IMG/VR virus record: IMGVR_UViG_3300021963_000175
Span: 1 to 51,700 of that record
DNA: 51,700 nt
Reading direction: 5' to 3' (one strand)
Source of the DNA: a virus
This document shows, piece by piece, positions 28,460-37,166 of this stretch; within the stretch, counting starts at the first letter, position 1, and every line of letters begins with the position of its first letter. The notes beneath the pieces are model-generated. The model ran no database searches. It saw nothing but the letters and a program-made list of their open reading frames with translations, and was not told the origin of the DNA. The position numbers were made by a program, and so were the translations under genes.

Positions 28460-29592
28460 ATTAACTTTAATTTTGGATTTTTTACTTCTATTTTGTTTAC
28501 TTTTATTTTTATAGTACCAAATTCATACTCACTATCTTCTTCCACTTGGTCTATAATATCTTCTATATTTTTAATAATATAGTTAAGATTTTGTATATCT
28601 CCTAGCTTATTATCAAATTCTATAACAACATCATTATTTAATTCATTTACAAATTTAGAATGTAAATCAAATTTAGATATAGGTTGAAATGTTTCTATAT
28701 AAGGAATAACATTGCAATCAACTATTAAATTATTAAAATATGGTTCTAAAGATACTAAACTAGTATCACAATTAATTATTTTAATACCAACGTCATATTT
28801 TTTATTAGGTTTAGGTTCACAAGGTCCATATTCTTGAAATACACCACCCCATTTTCTAATATATTCTAATAATGAAATTTGATTTTTTAATTGCCAATCT
28901 TGTGATTTATTATTTAAGTCTTTAGTTTCTTTAGCATGTTCAAATTGCCCTCCTCTACAAGTTAAATGATAAACTAAACTAGACCATACTTGTATAGTAT
29001 CATAACCAGCTAATTTAAATCTTCTAAATAAATCAGCATCTTCAAATACTGATAAGAAAATAGGATCATGACCTAAATGATCATTCCTATTTATTAACCA
29101 AGGAGCAAAAGATGATTTAGTTAATTTATTTTCATTTTCTTTAGATGTTTTAACTACAAATTGATTAAACTCATCCCATTTAATTTCTTCAGGCCATAAA
29201 CCAAAGTCCTGTACTATTTTTTCAGGTCCAGGAGGGTGTAATGGTGGTTCTATTCTAGTACTACATACAACTGATTGAGGTTTATAATGTTCAATTAAAT
29301 ACTTATCAGCATCAACACCTAATATCATATCAGCATGAAATGCTACTACTAAATCAAATTTAGCTTCTTTAAACATTAAATCATAAGCGTAACCAATTCC
29401 TTTACATTCTGATTCTGAGTTTAGAATATAACGGATTTTGTTTTCTTCTAACCATTCAACTGTACCATCATTATCTTGGTCTACAAATACTAATATCTCA
29501 TTTGTTGTATAATGAGAGTTTATCTCAATAGAAGGTATACATGTTTTTAAATACCTTAAATTGTTTTTACTGGGTATACAAAATGTTATCAT
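28456..29592 (-). CDS. GT2 glycosyltransferase (tandem copy B)
   Basis: The 378-residue protein begins MITFCIPSKNNLRYLKTCIP, has a VDQDNDGTVEWL donor motif and VVAFHADMILGVDADKYLIE with the DxD-like acid, then STRIEPPLHPPGPEKIV. Its C-terminus (SEYEFGTIKIKVNKIEV) matches the last part of copy A. The distinctive PPLHPPG segment and shared tail indicate one ancestral gene. It overlaps copy A by four bases. Confidence 0.85.
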   Translation of the reverse strand: MITFCIPSKNNLRYLKTCIPSIEINSHYTTNEILVFVDQDNDGTVEWLEENKIRYILNSESECKGIGYAYDLMFKEAKFDLVVAFHADMILGVDADKYLIEHYKPQSVVCSTRIEPPLHPPGPEKIVQDFGLWPEEIKWDEFNQFVVKTSKENENKLTKSSFAPWLINRNDHLGHDPIFLSVFEDADLFRRFKLAGYDTIQVWSSLVYHLTCRGGQFEHAKETKDLNNKSQDWQLKNQISLLEYIRKWGGVFQEYGPCEPKPNKKYDVGIKIINCDTSLVSLEPYFNNLIVDCNVIPYIETFQPISKFDLHSKFVNELNNDVVIEFDNKLGDIQNLNYIIKNIEDIIDQVEEDSEYEFGTIKIKVNKIEVKNPKLKLI

Positions 29593-30449
29593 TTGAATAA
29601 ATGTTTATATTTTTCCTTATTATTTTTTATATATTGAGGTAAGTTATCTTCATTAAGAGTTAACTTATAATTTCGTCCATGAAAATAAGAACTTATAACT
29701 TCAATATTATTTTTTAATTTATTTTCTATATCATTTTTAACAACATCATTATTAAATTCTTGATGTCCATAAGATTCTATTTTTAATTTAATCATGTCAG
29801 GACCACCCATGAAAGTAAAATGCCAACCACCATTATCAATATATTTGTATGGAGTTCTAGCTGGGTTACGTAAATGATTAGTACTAGAGTTTTTAATATT
29901 TTTATATTTTGTTAATGTTACTCCAGCCCATGGTTCATTTGATTCAAGGTTCATATATCCACTATATACTATTTGTCTAAGTTTATACACAGTAGAGTCT
30001 TCTAAACTATAATTTAATTCTGGGTTCCATATTTCATCTAAATCACTAATAAAGCAAATGTCATCATCATTTAATCCTTGTAATGGTATTCTAATACATT
30101 CTTTTTGATAAAATTCTTTTAACCAATGTAATTCTCCTGGAGGTACATTAGTAGTAGTTAAAGCATGATGAATAATATTTTCTTCTAGTTTAGTAATATT
30201 TGGTTTATTTAGTCTAGATCTTAGTTCAGGCCAGCTAATTACAGGGTCTTGAATAACATAATGAATAATTTTATGTTCCCATTCTTTAAATCTATCTTTA
30301 TTTTCTTGGTAAAATAAAGGTTTTGGATTTCCTGAGAATGTTTCTATACATTCAATTATTACAAATTTATCTACTTTGTCATTTAACATTTGGAGTCTGA
30401 TTTCTAATAAATCTAACTCATTAAAAAAGGTGAAAATATCGTATACCAT
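29589..30449 (-). CDS. GT17-like glycosyltransferase
   Basis: The 286-residue protein starts MVYDIFTFFNELDLLEIRLQ and continues with MLNDKVDKFVIIECIETFSG, the N-terminal signature of the GT17 family (N-acetylglucosaminyltransferase type), plus FISDLDEIWNPE and GGWHFTFMGG. GT17 proteins are common in phage and bacterial glycan clusters. The donor and acceptor cannot be deduced. It overlaps the GT2 copy B by four bases and touches the next gene at a TAATG. Confidence 0.8.
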   Translation of the reverse strand: MVYDIFTFFNELDLLEIRLQMLNDKVDKFVIIECIETFSGNPKPLFYQENKDRFKEWEHKIIHYVIQDPVISWPELRSRLNKPNITKLEENIIHHALTTTNVPPGELHWLKEFYQKECIRIPLQGLNDDDICFISDLDEIWNPELNYSLEDSTVYKLRQIVYSGYMNLESNEPWAGVTLTKYKNIKNSSTNHLRNPARTPYKYIDNGGWHFTFMGGPDMIKLKIESYGHQEFNNDVVKNDIENKLKNNIEVISSYFHGRNYKLTLNEDNLPQYIKNNKEKYKHLFK

Positions 30450-31351
30450 TATTTATTATAAATTTGAGGATTGTTTGACATATATAACTGTAAATCTCTT
30501 TTACATTCATCATAAGAAAATAAAATACCATCACGATCTTGATAGAACCAGTCTTCATATAAGTTATAATTACAAGTCCAATAACCATTAGAAACATTAT
30601 GTCTACCCCAATATTTAGGCGCTATAACCATTCTAGCATTTCCTGTAACTGTTGGCCATATAGCGAAACTTGAATTTGATAATATTAAATACTTAGCATT
30701 TTTTATTACTGAATAGTCTCTACCAACATCAAAATGAAAAATATTATCAGACAATTCAGGTAATACTCTTTTAGCTTCATCTGGGTTCTCTGTAATTACA
30801 ACAAAAGTAAAATCTGGGTTGATTTTTAACATATTGTATATAGCTTGAACCCAATAATTTCTTGTTAAGTACATAGCTTGACAATCTGGTCCAGAATAGT
30901 CTCTATAGTTTAACACACAAATATCATCACTTGAAAAATCATAAACTTCAAATTCTGGTTTTACCTTAAGCCAGTTTTTTAAGTCATTTTTTCTATGACG
31001 AAAATAACCTTCACCCTGCATAACACCATCAATTTTTGTATTATCAGTAATGTTTATAAGATTATAATCTATATCTCTAACATCACACCCTAAAACTCTA
31101 TCATGTTGACTAGCATTTGTTTTTAATCTTAATTCTTTTTCAACATAATGATTTGTAATTCCTTGAACTGGTTTTCCAAGATCAAGGTCCATAAAATATA
31201 ACCCATGATCATTAAATCTTCTATCTCCTAAATTTTCTAATCCAGTAAAACCAAAATCATATCCTTTATCAGCAGCTATAACTCTTGTAGTTACATAACA
31301 TGCTAATTGGTTTCCTAAACCCTGGCCATAATAAAACTCTGTAGCTATCAT
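30449..31351 (-). CDS. GT11-like fucosyltransferase family protein (first copy)
   Basis: The 300-residue protein begins MIATEFYYGQGLGNQLACYV, matching the GLGNQ motif of GT11 alpha-1,2-fucosyltransferases, and later has YLILSNSSFAIWPTVTGNAR and VIAPKYWGRH, the NSSFSWWA-type C-terminal block. The HxRxGD motif typical of GT11 is not clearly visible, so it may use another donor. It lies in the middle of the glycosyltransferase operon. Confidence 0.7.
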   Translation of the reverse strand: MIATEFYYGQGLGNQLACYVTTRVIAADKGYDFGFTGLENLGDRRFNDHGLYFMDLDLGKPVQGITNHYVEKELRLKTNASQHDRVLGCDVRDIDYNLINITDNTKIDGVMQGEGYFRHRKNDLKNWLKVKPEFEVYDFSSDDICVLNYRDYSGPDCQAMYLTRNYWVQAIYNMLKINPDFTFVVITENPDEAKRVLPELSDNIFHFDVGRDYSVIKNAKYLILSNSSFAIWPTVTGNARMVIAPKYWGRHNVSNGYWTCNYNLYEDWFYQDRDGILFSYDECKRDLQLYMSNNPQIYNK

Positions 31352-31357
31352 ATATTT

Positions 31358-31969
31358 TTATTTTATTTTTTCTAGTAAACATCTGCCTTCTAAATCTTCT
31401 ATACATCTTATAGTATGTTTAGGAAGGTATTTTTTAATATATTCTTTAGTTGGGATATTATAATAATCATGAAATTCTACTTCAATCCATTTTACTGTTT
31501 TCAAAAATGTAGAATTTTCAATTACATTATATTCTCCCCCTTCTATATCTAATTTAATAAGATCAACTTTAGGAAATTTTAATTCTTCTAAAGTAGCCAC
31601 TTCAACTTCTATACCAGGTATACTTGAGTCAGGTACTAATCTAAATCCACCAATATTATCATCAACAGAATATATTTTTGGACTAACTAAATTATAACCA
31701 ATTGCTTTTTGAAAAAATAATACTTTTTGTTTTTTAACATTATTTTGCAAAAATATAAAATTATCTTCTTGTGGTTCAATAAGATAAGCTTTTTTAAGTG
31801 TATCTATTTTTTCAAAAAGTACATTACAAAACTCTCCAACATTAGCACCTATATCTATATAAGATTTAATTTTATCTTGTTTTAAAATTTCTATTACATC
31901 CTTATAATACTGATAGGTTTCTAATTCTGATCTAGTATATAACATGTGTGATTCTCTACTTGATGGCAT
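31358..31969 (-). CDS. FkbM-family methyltransferase
   Basis: The 203-residue protein has the SAM-binding YIDIGANVGEFCNVLF near residue 37, the acidic loop AYLIEPQEDN, and the FkbM signature VDLIKLDIEGGEYNVIE near residue 145. FkbM enzymes O-methylate small molecules or sugars. Within this cluster it probably methylates a glycan. It starts one base before the upstream stop. Confidence 0.9.
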   Translation of the reverse strand: MPSSRESHMLYTRSELETYQYYKDVIEILKQDKIKSYIDIGANVGEFCNVLFEKIDTLKKAYLIEPQEDNFIFLQNNVKKQKVLFFQKAIGYNLVSPKIYSVDDNIGGFRLVPDSSIPGIEVEVATLEELKFPKVDLIKLDIEGGEYNVIENSTFLKTVKWIEVEFHDYYNIPTKEYIKKYLPKHTIRCIEDLEGRCLLEKIK

Positions 31970-31970
31970 T

Positions 31971-32660
31971 TTAATTGTATTTTTTATTTATATATTCAAA
32001 TTCATTATTTTTAACTTGTTGAGTAGCAATTGTGTTACTCACTTGATTGTTATGTTCTCTATTCACAACTGTAATAAAATTACAAATTGATGGTAAACCA
32101 AATTTATCATATAAACGTTTATAGTATTCTACATCCATGAGCCAAAATAAATTTTCATCAAACAAAATTAAATCATCTTTATACATCATTAAAACACTTG
32201 GTGAGCTAATAGTATTTTCACCATAATGAATGTTATCATGATATTTTGGATAAAATGGATTATATAATTTTAAATCATCTTTAGAGTGACAACAAGCTGT
32301 AACTAACCAATGATTATGATTACCCGCTAAATGTACTAACATAGTTTCAAGACTTTTATTATCATAAAGAAAATCATCTTGAAATAATATTTTTATAACA
32401 TCACCTGATGATTGTTTCATAGCAGTATTGATGTTACATGAAGAAACACCTCTACCATAATCATTATAAAAATGTTTTATATCAAATTTAGATTGATATT
32501 TTTTACAAACATTTTCAATTAATGGAGTAGTACTATGATCAGATATTATAACTTCAAAATTTTGGTAAGTTTGTTTTTCCAATACTGATAATGAATGGTC
32601 TAGATAATTAGCTCCAAAACCTTTCATCTCATATGTTGGTATACAAATACTAACTTTCAT
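31971..32660 (-). CDS. GT2 glycosyltransferase
   Basis: The 229-residue protein starts MKVSICIPTYEMKGFGANYL and has the FEVIISDHSTTPLIEN donor loop and VIKILFQDDFLYD with the expected acidic motif near residue 93. It is a compact catalytic domain without a membrane segment. It likely adds one sugar in the same pathway as its neighbours. Confidence 0.85.
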   Translation of the reverse strand: MKVSICIPTYEMKGFGANYLDHSLSVLEKQTYQNFEVIISDHSTTPLIENVCKKYQSKFDIKHFYNDYGRGVSSCNINTAMKQSSGDVIKILFQDDFLYDNKSLETMLVHLAGNHNHWLVTACCHSKDDLKLYNPFYPKYHDNIHYGENTISSPSVLMMYKDDLILFDENLFWLMDVEYYKRLYDKFGLPSICNFITVVNREHNNQVSNTIATQQVKNNEFEYINKKYN

Positions 32661-32662
32661 TT

Positions 32663-33175
32663 TTATTTTCTAGCAAACCATACTCCCATTTGAGGAGCAT
32701 GTACAAAACCAAATTTCCCTTCAGCTACAATATTAAATCCCCACTCTTTTATTTTATTCATAATATTTTCTCTAATATCTTCAGTGTGATATTCAATAGC
32801 TAACTCAGTAATGGATTCCATATCCTCATTATTTAAATTATATAAAACTGTTTCATAAGCTTCAATATCACATTTTAAAGCTGTAGCTTGGATTTCATTT
32901 AAAAGACTTTTAACTGTATCAGTATTATCAATAAACATAGCTCTAGCTTCTAAATTTTCTATGTTTAAATCATTAAAATAATCTACTTCTGATTGTCTAG
33001 TATCAATAGCTAATACTTTTAAAGCTCCTTGTTGTAAAAAATAAGTTGGACTATGATGTTCAACTTGGTGTGTATCATGTCTACCACATCCTAAATCTAA
33101 TACTACTTTTCCTTTAGGATGAAAATGTAACCAATGATGTTCTGAATTTTCTGAGGCAATACTGTGTTGTTCCAT
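32663..33175 (-). CDS. SAM-dependent methyltransferase, FkbM-like
   Basis: The 170-residue product has VVLDLGCGRHDTHQ near residue 25 and ATALKCDIEAYETVLYNL near residue 97, which corresponds to the FkbM DIEGxE signature. The protein is shorter than typical FkbM enzymes and has a His-rich N-terminus. It could methylate a sugar added by the nearby transferases. It lies two bases after the preceding stop. Confidence 0.75.
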   Translation of the reverse strand: MEQHSIASENSEHHWLHFHPKGKVVLDLGCGRHDTHQVEHHSPTYFLQQGALKVLAIDTRQSEVDYFNDLNIENLEARAMFIDNTDTVKSLLNEIQATALKCDIEAYETVLYNLNNEDMESITELAIEYHTEDIRENIMNKIKEWGFNIVAEGKFGFVHAPQMGVWFARK

Positions 33176-33182
33176 TTTATTT

Positions 33183-33932
33183 TTAAATTAGTTTTGATAA
33201 ATCTGTTTTCATGTTTTCTGTAACTTCATAATTACACATCCAAATAGTATATAAAGCTCTTTCAATTAAATGACTTTCTCCAGATAATTGAGTATGTTCA
33301 ACAAATAATCTTAAATTTTTATAAAAAACTTTATCATATTTGTATATATGTTCTTTTGGTACTACAAAATTTCCACCTGGAGGAAATCTAACATATTTTG
33401 GTAATACTGGATCTGTAAAACAGTATAACATAAAGTCATTATATGTTTGAAAGTATTTAATTGGATGTTTTGGATTGTTTAAATACCAACTATTATTTAT
33501 TTCTAACCACCCACCATCACTAGAGAACATAGCTATTCCTGCTTGTAAACTTGGTTGATTTGGATCATGAGCTTTCCAATCTTCAATAGGGGTAAAACAT
33601 TTTAATTTAACTAATTGTCTAAACTTTTCTTCAGATACATGTCTAGGAAAAGTATTACCTTTACAAAATACAATTATGTTAGGTAAATCATCATAATGAT
33701 CAATAATGTAAGTTAGATAATCATATATGTTATAACCATTTATTGAAGATTTAACAATGTTATAATTAGGATATTTTTTATAAAGATCTACAACTTCAAA
33801 AGGATAAGAAGCATTTTCTAATAAACTAGCGTCCCAAGTTTTATCATATATAATATGATTAGGATAATCTTTAACCCAATCTAAATTATTATTATAATTT
33901 GATATACAAAAAAAGTTTAAATCACTATCCAT
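33183..33932 (-). CDS. DUF3431-like protein
   Basis: The 249-residue product matches the order expected for DUF3431, a family in fungal and bacterial glycan clusters: GYNIYDYLTYIIDHYDDLPN, IIVFCKGNTFPRH, then FPPGGNFVVPKEHIY and SHLIERALYTIWM. DUF3431 is thought to be glycosyltransferase-like, but no activity is established to my knowledge. Its start overlaps the next fucosyltransferase-like gene by 16 bases. Confidence 0.7.
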   Translation of the reverse strand: MDSDLNFFCISNYNNNLDWVKDYPNHIIYDKTWDASLLENASYPFEVVDLYKKYPNYNIVKSSINGYNIYDYLTYIIDHYDDLPNIIVFCKGNTFPRHVSEEKFRQLVKLKCFTPIEDWKAHDPNQPSLQAGIAMFSSDGGWLEINNSWYLNNPKHPIKYFQTYNDFMLYCFTDPVLPKYVRFPPGGNFVVPKEHIYKYDKVFYKNLRLFVEHTQLSGESHLIERALYTIWMCNYEVTENMKTDLSKLI

Positions 33933-34750
33933 TCTTTACAATATAAATCATTAGTATCATGAAAATAATAGGCTGGTCCAAACCATTGTTTAGGTGCTAC
34001 AACTAACTTATTTTTATTTTTATTTAGATAAGCAGCCCACCAACTAAATGAACTATTTGCTATTATATTATGATTGCACATTGACATTAAACACATATCA
34101 ATATACGGATCAACATTATTAATATAATGAATATTTTCTTGTTCTCCAAATAATTCTTTACAATAATTTACATCATCAGAAAAAATGATAAAATGATATT
34201 CTTTATCACTAAATAATTTAATAGCATTTGAATAATATTCTGGGGAGCATATTGGATGGAAATTTTCTAATCCTTTATAATCACCTATTCTTAAATGTAT
34301 AGATACAGTTTCTGTAGTTAATTTAGGAAATAATTTATTAGCCTCACTTTGTATATCTAGTTTGAAAGTAAATAATTCTAGTATTTCTTCTTTAACATGT
34401 TCAAAATATTTTTCTGTTTGATAATATCCTTTTAAATCAGCATTATCAGGTATAGAAAAAAATTGTTCATTAAAATGAAAATGAGGTTCTTGAACTTCAT
34501 ATTCAAGACTTGGGAATATATTTTCTTTAGGTCTTAATATATCTTTTTTTAAAGTAAAAACTTTAGGTAAATCAAAAGTACAATATCTTGTTACTCCATC
34601 TTTAAATTCTTCATATTGTCCCTCAATCATATTCTCCATAGGAAAAGTAACATCATAATTTAGTTTTCTAGCTATACCATATGTCCCAGCAAATTGAAAC
34701 ATTTGGTTTCCTAATCTACCAAAAAGTCCTATTTTACTGTATGTTATCAT
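33917..34750 (-). CDS. GT11 alpha-1,2-fucosyltransferase-like protein
   Basis: The 277-residue protein begins MITYSKIGLFGRLGNQMFQF with the GT11 GxLGNQMF motif. It has VSIHLRIGDYKG near residue 150, the HxRxGDY donor motif of inverting GT11 fucosyltransferases, and NSSFSWWAAYL at the C-terminal end. All three motifs are present, so it should transfer L-fucose (or a related sugar) from GDP-fucose. No GDP-fucose synthesis genes are in the window, so the host must supply donor. Confidence 0.85.
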   Translation of the reverse strand: MITYSKIGLFGRLGNQMFQFAGTYGIARKLNYDVTFPMENMIEGQYEEFKDGVTRYCTFDLPKVFTLKKDILRPKENIFPSLEYEVQEPHFHFNEQFFSIPDNADLKGYYQTEKYFEHVKEEILELFTFKLDIQSEANKLFPKLTTETVSIHLRIGDYKGLENFHPICSPEYYSNAIKLFSDKEYHFIIFSDDVNYCKELFGEQENIHYINNVDPYIDMCLMSMCNHNIIANSSFSWWAAYLNKNKNKLVVAPKQWFGPAYYFHDTNDLYCKEWIVI

Positions 34751-35402
34751 ACAAATTATTTTGTTTCTCTTGTTTCTCTATAGTTTTTATATGCTTTAAA
34801 GCTACTATTTCATTATCAGGAAGTGGAGCTAAAGACTTATAACCAATTAATACTTCATGTACTTTATTTTTCCATTGTATTTCAGGAATATTTTTACAAA
34901 TTCTAAACTGATAATCAGGGAAATTTATCCAACCTTTTTCATTTACTCTCCATCCCCATTTATCAATATGTTGTTGAGTTAAACCCTCAACTATATTAAC
35001 TCTAGGTACTAACATAACTTCTACTTTATCTTGATTTAATTCAATAATTTCTCTAATTAAATGAATTTGATCTTGACTAATTTCCTCATCAGCATCTAAA
35101 AAGAAAATCCAATCTTTTGAACAACGTTTTTTAATACTATTTTTAAAAGTAGCAAAGTCTCCATTTAAATCACTAAATACTTTTATTGCTGGGATTATTA
35201 TTTTTCTTCGTCTAGATATTACTGGGTTATAGAATCCTTCAAAATCAGATATTATTTTTAAAACTTTATCTGTTGTATTACTACTATCAACTTGAATTAT
35301 TATTTCATCATTTTCAATAGTACAAGTTTCTAATTGTTTTAATAATCTACTTAATTCATATGCTTCATCACATACAGTAATAGCAAAACTAATATTAATC
35401 AT
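34734..35402 (-). CDS. GT2 glycosyltransferase (WaaE-like)
   Basis: The 222-residue protein begins MINISFAITVCDEAYELSRL, has DEIIIQVDSSNTTDKVL and KDWIFFLDADEEISQDQ with the DxD-like motif. The later WRVNEKGWINFPDYQFRICK and WKNKVHEVLIGY match the WaaE branch of GT2, which acts in lipopolysaccharide core glycosylation. It overlaps the fucosyltransferase gene by 17 bases. Confidence 0.85.
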   Translation of the reverse strand: MINISFAITVCDEAYELSRLLKQLETCTIENDEIIIQVDSSNTTDKVLKIISDFEGFYNPVISRRRKIIIPAIKVFSDLNGDFATFKNSIKKRCSKDWIFFLDADEEISQDQIHLIREIIELNQDKVEVMLVPRVNIVEGLTQQHIDKWGWRVNEKGWINFPDYQFRICKNIPEIQWKNKVHEVLIGYKSLAPLPDNEIVALKHIKTIEKQEKQNNLYDNIQ

Positions 35403-35405
35403 AAT

Positions 35406-35849
35406 TTAATTATCAAATAACCCTAAATAATCACAAGCACTAATAAAGTCATTTTCAAAATGTTTCATAGTAGATGGATCTGATTTATATTTAGCTCCTT
35501 TATTAATAGCTTCTTTTTGTTCTTCTTTACTAAGTTTTCTAACTTTAATAACTGACCATTTCCAATCATCTTTACTAGTACCATTAATAAATACTGTTCC
35601 TTTATCATGCATATTAAATGTCATAGGATACCAAATTCTTTTTTCTTTATCAATATGTTTAATATCTTTATACAATTCAGGCATTGTTAACTCATACTCA
35701 AAAGGATCAAATTCACCCTCAATCATAAGGTCATTAGTATGAAAACCACAACCCATACAATTATATGAATTTTTAGTCTCATTAATAGGTAATGAGTAAC
35801 AAGCATCTGATCCACATTTGGGACATACTATTAAATCATCTTTTATCAT
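35406..35849 (-). CDS. Zinc-ribbon protein in the glycosyltransferase operon
   Basis: The 147-residue protein has CPKC near residue 9 and CMGC near residue 32, a four-Cys zinc ribbon, followed by a charged alpha/beta part with a C-terminal helix. It overlaps the GT4 gene by four bases. Nucleic-acid binding is possible; a role in glycan synthesis is not evident. No closer family is recognised. Confidence 0.7.
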   Translation of the reverse strand: MIKDDLIVCPKCGSDACYSLPINETKNSYNCMGCGFHTNDLMIEGEFDPFEYELTMPELYKDIKHIDKEKRIWYPMTFNMHDKGTVFINGTSKDDWKWSVIKVRKLSKEEQKEAINKGAKYKSDPSTMKHFENDFISACDYLGLFDN

Positions 35850-37165
35850 ATTTTCTTTAATTTAGGTAATTCAACTTTTTTCAATTGAGGTAATTTTAGT
35901 TCAATTTGTTTAGGTAACTCAGAAACATTTTTATCAAGTATATGTTTTAATTTTTCTACCATCTTTTCAAATGAAAATTCATTTTTAGACTTAAAAGCCT
36001 GACGTTTAGCTAATTCAGAATATTTTTTATAATTTAAAAAAACATCATTTAAAGCTCTATTTACTTGAACAATATCTGGGGCAAACCATAATCCTTCTTT
36101 TAATATAATTCCTTGAACATATGCACTTGGGTGAGTTGGTCTTAATTCACCTCCAACAGATAATACAAATTCTGGATTTAAAAAGTCCATATGACCTGAC
36201 CATCCTGATATGATTATAGGTTTTTTAAGAGTACTAAATTCAAGTAATGGACGACCAAAACCTTCACCTTTAGTTAATGATATCATAGCTTTAATTGAAG
36301 GGTGATTATACAAATAATTCATTTCTTCTTCAGATATATCACCATGGATTAGATAGATATTAGGTAAGTCTCCTTTAATTGTTTTTCTTACATTATCTAT
36401 TCGTTTTAAAATTTCATTTCTATCTAACACTGAACTTCCTGCTCCACTTACTTTTAATACTAAAGCTGGTTTGTTCTTTTTATTTTTAAATGTTTCTAAA
36501 AATGTTTTTATTAATAAACCTACATTCTTTCTGTCTTCACCTATTTCACCTTGTAACCAATGTCCAACAAATAAATAACAAAATGTCTCTTCAATACTAT
36601 CTAAAACTTCAACTATAGGACATTCAGGTAATTCATCATCAGGAATTTCAAAATATTTATTTAAATCAACTCCTTCAAATAATACATCAATGGGTTTTTC
36701 AAGTTTGATTAGTCTAACAATTTGACCAGCTTCATTATTTTGTTCAAAATTAATTTCTTCAAATACTTTTTTAGCATGTTCAGAAGAGACTAAAGTTAAA
36801 TCCATTCTATTAACTCCATCAATCCAATTAGGATCACAAACTGTTGTTTCAATACCTGCTGTAACTCCTATACTATATTTACCAATATGTTGAAATTCAT
36901 TAGGTACTGTTATTTGAAACCAAACATCAGGATGTCTAGATAATTGAGTTGTTAAGGCAGGTAAAAGATATGGTTGTAAAAATCCCCACTCCTCAATATG
37001 GTCCTCAATATAATTCCAAGGTGTATTACCCCAACGTTGAGGGATAATTTGAATATCCCAATCATTTTCTTTTGATTCAATAAGAGCTTTAACAAAATCT
37101 CTAGCTCTAGCTCCGTAACCTGAATATGTGTCTATAGGACAACTAACTACACAATATTGTTTCAT
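35846..37165 (-). CDS. GT4 glycosyltransferase (GT-B fold)
   Basis: The 439-residue protein has the N-terminal KQYCVVSCPIDTYSGYGARA loop and the C-terminal SLTKGEGFGRPLLEFSTLKK with the conserved EGFGxPxxE acid pair of GT4 retaining enzymes, then PIIISGWSGHMDFL. A Lys/Leu/Pro-rich tail (QIELKLPQLKKVELPKLKKI) is repeated two or three times as LPxLKK, possibly for membrane or partner docking. It should transfer a sugar from a nucleotide donor. Confidence 0.9.
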   Translation of the reverse strand: MKQYCVVSCPIDTYSGYGARARDFVKALIESKENDWDIQIIPQRWGNTPWNYIEDHIEEWGFLQPYLLPALTTQLSRHPDVWFQITVPNEFQHIGKYSIGVTAGIETTVCDPNWIDGVNRMDLTLVSSEHAKKVFEEINFEQNNEAGQIVRLIKLEKPIDVLFEGVDLNKYFEIPDDELPECPIVEVLDSIEETFCYLFVGHWLQGEIGEDRKNVGLLIKTFLETFKNKKNKPALVLKVSGAGSSVLDRNEILKRIDNVRKTIKGDLPNIYLIHGDISEEEMNYLYNHPSIKAMISLTKGEGFGRPLLEFSTLKKPIIISGWSGHMDFLNPEFVLSVGGELRPTHPSAYVQGIILKEGLWFAPDIVQVNRALNDVFLNYKKYSELAKRQAFKSKNEFSFEKMVEKLKHILDKNVSELPKQIELKLPQLKKVELPKLKKI

Positions 37166-37166
37166 A

